In this document: one piece after another, positions 5,156-9,691 of the stretch
Layout: each line of letters starts with the position of its first letter
How positions within the stretch are numbered: position 1 is the first letter of the stretch
Source of the DNA: Methanoregula sp. UBA471
GTDB taxonomy: Archaea; Halobacteriota; Methanomicrobia; Methanomicrobiales; Methanospirillaceae
Length of the DNA: 9,691 bases
Direction: 5' to 3'
NCBI GenBank assembly: GCA_002495065.1
Contig: DADT01000004.1
Location: 1-9,691, forward strand
Made by a program: the position numbers and the translations under genes
The notes under the pieces: generated by a model
Databases searched by the model: none
What the model saw: only the letters and a program-made list of their open reading frames with translations
Told to the model about the DNA's origin: nothing

Positions 5156-6664
5156 TTATTTCTGCCGGATATACCAGCCGGTCAGCGTCTCGTCCAGCAC
5201 TTTCTCGCTTGTCGGTTTTGTCATCAGGCTGACGACGATCATGGAGATGATCGCAATAACAAATGCGAAGAATGAGAAATGCATCGGTAAAGGTGCCAGT
5301 TTGAAGTACGAGATAGCGCCAAATACCAGTGACGCCCCCAATCCCAGGGCCATGGATGCAAGGGCACCTTCCCGGGTCGCCCTTCTCCAGTACAAACCGG
5401 CAAGCAGTGGCACGGCAAACGTTGCATACATGATCCCGATTCCTGCCCAGATAAGCCAGACGAGCATATCCGGAGGATTCAGGGCAAGGAGCAGGGTTAT
5501 GGCAGCGGCAACAAATACCGATACCTGGCTGACGAGAAGGACCTGTTTGTCGGGTGCATCGGGTTTAATGATCTTCTTGTAGATATCCCAGGAAAAGTAC
5601 GTACCGATGGTGAGCATAAGGCGGTCGGTGGTGGACATCACGGCGGCGAGCACGATAACCGCAAAAATACCCCACAGGAACATGCTGGGCAGTGCAGCTT
5701 CTACACCGTAAACAAAGATGAAATCAGACGCATTGGGCACCTTGGGAAGCTGGACAATCCCGTCCTTGACGAGTACAATTCCTGCAAATCCCGCAAATTT
5801 GAGAAGGAACATAACGACCCCGTAAATCCCGAACGCGACAAGGGGTGTCCATTTGAAATATTTCGCATCCCTTACGCACAGGATGTTGTTGATGACATGG
5901 GGTGCACAGGCAAGTCCGATGGTGAGGAGAAGGACGAATGAAACAATATACGAAGGGGTAAATACGGCTCCCGCCCCGGTTACCCAGGGATCAACATTGG
6001 ATGGGTTCACCGCGGCCATCACTTCGTTGATATGCGTGAAACCTCCGGCTTTCATAATAACGATAGGTGCCATGATCAGGACACCGATAATCAGCATCAG
6101 CCCCTGCACAAGGGTAGTCCATGCAACCGCATAGAGCCCGCCTATTACCGTGTAAACCGTGACAATTGCAGCGCCTATGAGGAGCGCCATCCAATGAGGG
6201 AGCCCGAACAGCCACATCAGCACAATACTTATCGCAGTATACTGTCCCGCGAGGTAAATCATCGAAACGACGATACCCGCTGATGCACTGAGGCTCCGAA
6301 GGGATGTCTGGCTCTCGAAACGGTGGGCAAGATAGTCCTGGACTGTCATGTAACCGGATTTTTTTGCCACCGCATGCATCTTGACCCCGAAAAAGATGAT
6401 ACAAAACGCGATCGAGAGAGGGACTGCAAGCTGTTCCCAGATGGTAGGCCAGGCAAATTTATAGCCAAGCCCGGAGACCCCCAGCAGTGACATTCCGGAA
6501 CAGACAGAACCGATCATGAGCAGGGTGAATACCCAGAAGTTCAGTGAGCGTCCGGCTACGACATAGTCAGACATGCACATGATCTTTTTTGATGCCCAGA
6601 TCCCGATTGCTACCAGACCAATGAAATAGATGATCACGAGAGCGGCTGCAACAGGATCGATCAT
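5156..6664 (-). CDS. Sodium:solute symporter (SSS family)
   Basis: The product is 502 residues with about 13 hydrophobic spans, the standard size and topology for SSS (LeuT-fold) transporters in the cytoplasmic membrane. Family marks are the N-terminal span followed by SDYVVAGRSLNFW (32-44), GGLYAVAWTTLVQG (175-188), and AAVMSTTDRLML (340-351), whose Ser344/Thr345 correspond to the Na2 sodium-site residues of the family. The last span is followed by a short cytoplasmic tail ending GWYIRQK. It imports a solute with sodium. The overall look recalls pantothenate/proline/acetate-type members, but the substrate cannot be fixed from sequence. The ATG start overlaps the stop of the upstream small membrane-protein gene (ATGA), indicating translational coupling, and AAGGAGAT at 6673-6680 inside that gene is a good ribosome binding site. 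Confidence 0.93.
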   Translation of the reverse strand: MIDPVAAALVIIYFIGLVAIGIWASKKIMCMSDYVVAGRSLNFWVFTLLMIGSVCSGMSLLGVSGLGYKFAWPTIWEQLAVPLSIAFCIIFFGVKMHAVAKKSGYMTVQDYLAHRFESQTSLRSLSASAGIVVSMIYLAGQYTAISIVLMWLFGLPHWMALLIGAAIVTVYTVIGGLYAVAWTTLVQGLMLIIGVLIMAPIVIMKAGGFTHINEVMAAVNPSNVDPWVTGAGAVFTPSYIVSFVLLLTIGLACAPHVINNILCVRDAKYFKWTPLVAFGIYGVVMFLLKFAGFAGIVLVKDGIVQLPKVPNASDFIFVYGVEAALPSMFLWGIFAVIVLAAVMSTTDRLMLTIGTYFSWDIYKKIIKPDAPDKQVLLVSQVSVFVAAAITLLLALNPPDMLVWLIWAGIGIMYATFAVPLLAGLYWRRATREGALASMALGLGASLVFGAISYFKLAPLPMHFSFFAFVIAIISMIVVSLMTKPTSEKVLDETLTGWYIRQK

Positions 6665-6768
6665 GATGGGATCTCCTTAAAGGTAAGTCCCCAGTAAAGC
6701 AATGCAAGAATAATCAGGAGAAAAGCTCCCCCGACCAGAACGATAGTCATTATCGGTAAACCAAACAT
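6661..6768 (-). CDS. Symporter small accessory protein (single membrane span)
   Basis: A 35-residue reading frame begins MFGLPIMTIVLVGG and ends LLYWGLTFKEIPS. Residues 5-29 form one hydrophobic segment with a short polar tail carrying Lys31 and Glu32. Its TGA overlaps the symporter ATG by four bases (ATGA), and the symporter's ribosome binding site lies inside its last codons. Tiny single-span proteins directly upstream of SSS symporter genes are a known family in archaea and bacteria, annotated as symporter small accessory proteins; this one fits by size, position and hydrophobic pattern. The start may instead be the in-frame ATG at 6777, giving 38 residues (MDRMFGLP...), which suits the TATA box at 6797-6804 as a leaderless message. 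It probably assembles with or stabilises the transporter. It is too short for most gene finders. Confidence 0.75.
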   Translation of the reverse strand: MFGLPIMTIVLVGGAFLLIILALLYWGLTFKEIPS

Positions 6769-6796
6769 TCTATCCATATACTTTGTGGTATGCTAA

Positions 6797-6804
6797 CATA
6801 TAAC
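6797..6804 (-). promoter_or_regulatory. TATA box of the symporter operon
   Basis: The minus strand reads GTTATATG, centred about 24 bp before the ATG at 6777 and 33 bp before the ATG at 6768. No Shine-Dalgarno motif stands before either start, so translation of the small accessory protein may begin at or near the 5' end of the mRNA. Confidence 0.5.
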
Positions 6805-6831
6805 ATAATCGAAATCACGTCTGATCAATCT

Positions 6832-6869
6832 AAAAAAATATACAAAAAAATAACATAATTTCACCTCCC
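6832..6869 (-). other. Strong Shine-Dalgarno, eight-codon frame and T-tracts upstream of the symporter operon
   Basis: On the minus strand GGGAGGTGA (6869-6861) is a consensus archaeal ribosome binding site. Four bases later an ATG (6856-6854) opens a frame reading MLFFCIFF and then TAG (6832-6830). The frame itself is two T7 tracts joined by GTATA. This could be a leader peptide with a built-in terminator for a longer symporter mRNA, the decayed start of a lost gene, or coincidence in AT-rich DNA. The promoter at 6797-6804 lies downstream of it, so it would act only on transcripts starting further up. Confidence 0.35.
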
Positions 6870-6891
6870 GAAAAGCAGCGATGCGATATTC

Positions 6892-7056
6892 ATGAGTGGA
6901 CAGGCAGTTCCGGACAAAGACTACCCGCTGATCGTGGCCACGGTCGCTGCATCCGGCAGTGGGTGCACAGGGCATTTTTCGGTTAATTGTCTTAGGGCTG
7001 TGAAAACATGTATATTTATCAGGTATACAGAAAAGTACAGGAGCTGGAGATTTTGA
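6892..7056 (+). other. Unassigned 54-codon plus-strand frame, possible gene fragment
   Basis: An ATG at 6892 opens a frame that begins MSGQAVPDKDYPLIVATVAA and runs to TGA at 7054-7056. The first 30 codons mostly end in G or C, as in the real genes nearby, while the rest (from about 6980) is AT-rich and overlaps the promoter of the next gene. I recognise no family. A remnant of a lost gene is a reasonable guess; chance is equally possible. No Shine-Dalgarno motif precedes it. Confidence 0.25.
7011..7018 (+). promoter_or_regulatory. TATA box of the 207-residue unknown gene
   Basis: TATATTTA follows an A-rich stretch (GAAAACATG) that could bind TFB. Transcription should start near 7040, giving a leader of about 35 bases that includes GGGAG at 7059-7063, 12 bases before the ATG at 7076. 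Confidence 0.6.
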
Positions 7057-7075
7057 CAGGGAGCCATGCCGTAAC

Positions 7076-7699
7076 ATGACCGATCGAGCACCCTCGGTCA
7101 ACAGGAATATCGATCAGCTGCAGGAAGGCATTCATGAGCATGTCATCTTTGCAGCACCATGCTACAACAATAAAGGCATCTTTCGTGACGCATTGTTAGG
7201 TGTGATGCTTGTCACGATGGAGAGGATGATCATTATCCCCGTTCCTCACGGGCTTATCCCTTCTGTTATGACAGATACTAAAGGGAATACATTTTCCGTA
7301 AAACAGGTGACACTTCCCGAGTCTGTCCGTACCCGTAATTCTTCACGGCTGGAATCCCTGGAGACTCTCGCACGTGGATACAAGGACAGGAGTGCAGACA
7401 AGATCCTTCGTGAGGAAAAAAATGCATGGGTACTACGTTTTGAGGATATTGAGGAGGTTGTTATCACCAGGGTTCGCACAGATTCGCGTTCTTCCCGCTG
7501 GCTTTCGATCCTCTTCGCACTCTATCCTCTCGAACCCGCTGCGGCCCGGTATCGTGTCGATTACCAGCTGACAATCTCAAGCACGGGACAGGAATTCACC
7601 CTGATCACACCCTTCTCCCTTCCCTTAAAGCAGATCCTTGTTGACCACCTTGGCAACCGGGTCAGTGAACGTATCGATGACTATGCACCATTGCTGTAA
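7076..7699 (+). CDS. Uncharacterised protein, possibly PH-like domain
   Basis: The product is 207 residues, soluble, without signal peptide or full membrane span. I do not recognise the family with confidence. Three stretches follow the rhythm of bacterial/archaeal PH-like domains: a strand pair ending in VMLVTMERMIIIP (43-55), FEDIEEVVITRV (122-133), and YQLTISSTGQEFTLITPF (163-180), followed by a closing helix (LPLKQILVDHLGNRVSERI, 182-200). A charged central part (83-116, many Arg/Lys/Glu) separates the first strands from the rest. Segment 142-154 (WLSILFALYPLEP) is hydrophobic and may contact a membrane or lipid. The gene has its own promoter and is monocistronic, ending 18 bp before the convergent methyltransferase gene. 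The PH-like reading is inference from pattern only; nothing shows its function. Confidence 0.82.
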   Translation: MTDRAPSVNRNIDQLQEGIHEHVIFAAPCYNNKGIFRDALLGVMLVTMERMIIIPVPHGLIPSVMTDTKGNTFSVKQVTLPESVRTRNSSRLESLETLARGYKDRSADKILREEKNAWVLRFEDIEEVVITRVRTDSRSSRWLSILFALYPLEPAAARYRVDYQLTISSTGQEFTLITPFSLPLKQILVDHLGNRVSERIDDYAPLL

Positions 7700-7717
7700 C
7701 CAGGTAATCCAATACGG

Positions 7718-8665
7718 CTATATTTTCCCCGTAGGATAATTCGTTATAATAAGTTCGTCAATTCTCCCGCGGCGGGCACCATTGCAGTTGATCATACGCC
7801 GTGCCGGGACTCTCCCGATAGTGAATCCGTCAAAAAGATCATCGAAAAAGGTATCCTGGTTATTCCCGTTCCGGGGATCGGAATTGCTGAGCATGATCTT
7901 TGCCCCTTTCGCATCGAGTTCCCTGAAAAGTGCTGCGAGCCGGTGCTGATCCTTTTCATCAAAACCACCCCTGGAGTATGAGGTGAATGACGATGTCTGG
8001 CTGATGGGACGGTAGGGAGGGTCGAAATACACAAAGGTATGGTCATCAACATAATCCCTGCACCGGGTGAAATCCCCGCTGATAATCCGGGTGTTTTTCA
8101 GCACCTGTGCAACGTCCTGCAGGTTCTTTTCGTTGAGAATGTCAGGATTTTTATACCCTCCGAACGGGACATTGAATTCACCGTCCCTGTTGACCCGGAA
8201 CAGCCCGTTATAACAGGTACGATTGAGAAAAATAACTTCGGCAGCCCGTTCTGCCCAAACCGGGCTATATTTCTGAAAATTAATTCCCGGCAGGTCATTG
8301 TTGAATGCATCCCGTATTTCGTAGTAGAATGCCTCTCGCTCCATCTCATCTCTGGTGAAGTACGCTGATTCAAGAATACCGAGTTCACCGATTACCTTTT
8401 TAACGGATTTCTGAATGACGCGGTACGTGAGGATAAGCTCTTCATTGGCATCACCGATACAGCACTTTTCGAATGAAAATTTCCGGGAAAGGTAAAAGAA
8501 AAATGCCCCACCGCCAATGAACGGCTCGACATACCGGGTAATTTTACCTTCTTCTCCCAGCCCCTCCGGCAGGTGTTTGTAAAACTCGTCCAGTAACTGG
8601 GTCTTACCGCCTGCCCATTTCAGAAATGGTTTTGCATGGGGTACGGGTTTTGTACGTTCTGCCAT
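7718..8665 (-). CDS. dam: Dam-type N6-adenine DNA methyltransferase (D12 class)
   Basis: The product is 315 residues, somewhat longer than typical Dam proteins of about 270-280. It transfers a methyl group from S-adenosylmethionine to an adenine N6 in duplex DNA. The order of motifs is that of the alpha group: FLKWAGGK (14-21, motif X), EPFIGGGAFFF (47-57, AdoMet-binding motif I), FLNRTCYNGLFRVN (146-159, family-specific), and catalytic DPPY (215-218, motif IV). C-terminal GRIDELIITNY closes the fold. GATC is the likely target by family resemblance, but the target-recognition part is not diagnostic by eye. The ATG at 8665 is preferred over a TTG at 8719, because the TATA box at 8722-8730 would start transcription near 8700. 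No restriction endonuclease gene lies beside it, so it may be solitary and used in chromosome marking or defence against a cognate enzyme elsewhere. Confidence 0.93.
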   Translation of the reverse strand: MAERTKPVPHAKPFLKWAGGKTQLLDEFYKHLPEGLGEEGKITRYVEPFIGGGAFFFYLSRKFSFEKCCIGDANEELILTYRVIQKSVKKVIGELGILESAYFTRDEMEREAFYYEIRDAFNNDLPGINFQKYSPVWAERAAEVIFLNRTCYNGLFRVNRDGEFNVPFGGYKNPDILNEKNLQDVAQVLKNTRIISGDFTRCRDYVDDHTFVYFDPPYRPISQTSSFTSYSRGGFDEKDQHRLAALFRELDAKGAKIMLSNSDPRNGNNQDTFFDDLFDGFTIGRVPARRMINCNGARRGRIDELIITNYPTGKI

Positions 8666-8721
8666 GATGAGGTGAACATCGACTGTTGCAGATATTCTCT
8701 TTAGTTTGTTGTTTTTCAAGT

Positions 8722-8730
8722 CTTATATGA
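8722..8730 (-). promoter_or_regulatory. TATA box of the DNA methyltransferase gene
   Basis: The minus strand reads TCATATAAG. Its position predicts transcription from about 8700 and a leader of about 35 bases to the ATG at 8665. No clear Shine-Dalgarno motif is present in that leader. Confidence 0.5.
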
Positions 8731-8880
8731 TTATGATTTTCCAGGCAGGTTACCAAAAGTAACTCTCAAATTTTCAGAAACTTCTCGTCATTCTATCCGA
8801 CTTCATCTTCCGGAAATCCACATGAAAAATTACGGGATGATTGCTTTTTATAAAATGCGTGCCAGGATGAACAAATGCAC

Positions 8881-8895
8881 TGAAAAAAGACAAAA
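8881..8895 (-). terminator. T-rich terminator after the PfpI gene
   Basis: Three bases past the stop codon the minus strand reads ATTTTGTCTTTTTTCA. The rest of the gap down to the methyltransferase promoter (8731-8880) shows nothing I can name. Confidence 0.45.
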
Positions 8896-8898
8896 TAT

Positions 8899-9411
8899 TC
8901 ATTTCCTGCTTTTGAGCATCTCAAGGGCTGCCTTTGAAAAAGCAGGAATATCCTCAGGTTTCCTGCTGGTAACAAGGTTGCCATCCACGACAACTTCTGC
9001 GTCGACGTATTCGGCCCCGGCATTTTTAATATCCTGGATTATCGACTTCCACCCGGTCACCCGCCGTCCCTTCAGCACCTGGGCAGTGATGAGGAGCTGC
9101 GCAGCATGACAAATCCCAAAGACCGGCTTCCCGCTCTTTACAAATTCCTGTGCGAACCGTACCGCGTCGTCATCAATACGGAGTTTGTCCGGGGAGTAGC
9201 CACCTGGAATAAAGAGAGCGTCAAAGTCACTGACATGCACATCATGAACCGCACGGTCGATTTTAACAATCATCCCGCGTTTTCCGCGTACCGGCCCTGC
9301 CCTGAGTCCCACAATGATGAGCGCATGGCCGGCTTTGATGAATGCATCTGCCGGTTTTTCGTATTCCACATCCTCAAACATATCCGTTATCAGAACTGCA
9401 ATCCTGCTCAT
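8899..9411 (-). CDS. PfpI/DJ-1 family intracellular cysteine protease or deglycase
   Basis: The product is 170 residues, the usual length of archaeal PfpI proteins such as PH1704, which form hexamers in the cytoplasm. The nucleophile elbow is F98-G-I-C101-H102-A, with Cys101 and His102, and Glu13 in MFEDVEYEKP (11-20) matches the conserved Glu that holds the reactive cysteine. The rest follows the family closely: FDALFIPGGYSPDKLR (63-78), GKPVFGICHAAQLL (95-108), AGAEYVDAEVVVDGN (131-145) and TSRKPEDIPAF (148-158). Members were described as ATP-independent proteases, and several also act as protein or methylglyoxal deglycases; the sequence does not separate these roles. A stress or protein-repair function is likely. 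The ATG has an excellent Shine-Dalgarno site, GAGGTG at 9417-9422. Confidence 0.95.
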   Translation of the reverse strand: MSRIAVLITDMFEDVEYEKPADAFIKAGHALIIVGLRAGPVRGKRGMIVKIDRAVHDVHVSDFDALFIPGGYSPDKLRIDDDAVRFAQEFVKSGKPVFGICHAAQLLITAQVLKGRRVTGWKSIIQDIKNAGAEYVDAEVVVDGNLVTSRKPEDIPAFSKAALEMLKSRK

Positions 9412-9416
9412 CGTCC

Positions 9417-9422
9417 CACCTC
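9417..9422 (-). promoter_or_regulatory. Shine-Dalgarno site of the PfpI gene
   Basis: The minus strand reads GAGGTG, five bases before the ATG at 9411. It is the best ribosome binding site in front of any recognised gene in the window and suggests strong translation. Confidence 0.7.
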
Positions 9423-9467
9423 ATATTCACTAACCCTGACCAGTCAGAATATCATTCAATACCCTCA

Positions 9468-9479
9468 TTAATATATTAA
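9468..9479 (-). promoter_or_regulatory. Palindromic TATA element, PfpI promoter
   Basis: TTAATATATTAA is self-complementary. On the minus strand it predicts a start near 9447 and a leader of about 36 bases carrying the ribosome binding site of the PfpI gene. Because it is symmetric it could also fire rightward, with a start near 9500. Confidence 0.55.
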
Positions 9480-9499
9480 CTATTCTTTTGAGGAAAGGC

Positions 9500-9553
9500 G
9501 CGATATGGGTTGTACCCGTTTTATAGACAGGGGTTCCACCTAAGGTTTTTTTT
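9500..9553 (+). ncRNA. Candidate short rightward RNA ending in T8
   Basis: A rightward start from the palindromic TATA element would fall near 9500. Within the next 55 bases there is a hairpin GGGT/ACCC (9507-9517, TGT loop), a second short pairing (CCTAAGG at 9538-9544), then eight T residues at 9546-9553. No coding frame fits. The layout resembles a short terminated transcript, but no RNA family is recognised. Confidence 0.25.
9546..9553 (+). terminator. T8 tract, rightward terminator
   Basis: Eight consecutive T residues follow CCTAAGG. No rightward protein gene precedes it within 1.8 kb, so it either ends a short RNA from 9500 or is fortuitous. Confidence 0.35.
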
Positions 9554-9602
9554 GAACGCCCGAATAAATTAATTAAAGGAGCTTGTCACAACAGTTGAGG
9601 CC

Positions 9603-9659
9603 ATGAAAAGCATGAGACATCAGAAAAGTGAGAATTTAACGGGCATTGCTTTCTCTTAA
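9603..9659 (+). other. 18-codon micro-frame near the right edge
   Basis: The frame reads MKSMRHQKSENLTGIAFS and stops at 9657-9659. An AT-rich box at 9563-9573 (AATAAATTAAT) lies about 35 bp upstream. GAGG at 9597-9600 is only two bases from the ATG, too close for a normal ribosome binding site. It could be a leader peptide for a gene beyond the window, or chance. Confidence 0.2.
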
Positions 9660-9664
9660 ATATG
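9656..9664 (+). promoter_or_regulatory. TATA-like box pointing out of the window
   Basis: TTAAATATG resembles the promoters of neighbouring genes and predicts a start near 9686, five bases from the window edge. ATG codons at 9670 and 9673 open frames reading MMITRLR, but they would precede that start. Confidence 0.3.
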
Positions 9665-9691
9665 TATTTATGATGATCACCCGCCTCAGGG

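Noticed and set aside
7066..7074. ATG-CCG-TAA two-codon frame just before the 207-residue gene
   Set aside because: Too short to mean anything; likely chance, although it lies nearest the GGGAG motif.
6793..7101. Minus-strand frame of 102 codons between the symporter operon and the 207-residue gene
   Set aside because: It overlaps both promoters and the T-tracts, ends in Phe/Arg-rich sequence, and is not consistent with either transcription unit.
8822..9109. Plus-strand frame beginning in the methyltransferase-PfpI gap
   Set aside because: Two thirds of it is antisense to PfpI, and the remainder is AT-rich spacer.
7718..9411. A restriction-modification or defence island around the methyltransferase
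   Set aside because: PfpI is a stress/repair protein and no nuclease, helicase or ATPase motif is seen in any neighbour.

Overview
The window looks like chromosomal DNA of a methanogenic archaeon, most likely of the Methanomicrobiales (Methanoregula-like). The grounds are AT-rich TATA-type promoters rather than -35/-10 boxes, Shine-Dalgarno sites of the GGAGGTGA type in front of some genes and apparently leaderless starts in front of others, oligo-T terminators, a Thr/Pro-rich archaeal lipoprotein, a stand-alone molybdopterin-binding protein, and a PfpI protein very close to the archaeal type. The placement rests on recognition, not on a marker gene.

Left third (1-2500). A possible gene start leaves the window on the minus strand at 31. 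It is followed by a degenerate copy of a GC-rich, hairpin-forming repeat (90-254), a lipoprotein gene (403-876, +), and a repeat-filled intergenic stretch (877-1668) holding two further A-B composites and a third shared piece. A PaaI-type hotdog thioesterase (1669-2100, -) is divergent from a 69-residue TOBE/Mop protein (2267-2476, +).

Middle (2506-4901, all minus). A compact group reads, in transcription order, an FAD-dependent amine-oxidase/UDP-galactopyranose-mutase-like enzyme, a GT2 glycosyltransferase and a 95-residue unknown. It looks like a small surface-glycan or glycolipid gene set.

Right half. A sodium:solute symporter (5156-6664, -) is preceded by a single-span protein of about 35 residues whose stop codon overlaps its start (ATGA). 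That small gene is easily missed and appears to be a symporter accessory subunit. The roughly 300 bp upstream hold back-to-back promoters and a curious leader motif. A 207-residue unknown (7076-7699, +) converges on an apparently solitary Dam-type N6-adenine DNA methyltransferase (7718-8665, -). A PfpI/DJ-1 protein (8899-9411, -) follows. The last 280 bp contain a palindromic TATA element, a possible small RNA ending in T8, a micro-ORF, and a promoter pointing out of the window.

Most genes are ordinary housekeeping or accessory functions. The least explained material is the compound GC-rich repeat family around the lipoprotein gene, the symporter small subunit with its upstream leader, and the two unknown proteins. 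No CRISPR array, tRNA, rRNA or transposase was seen.
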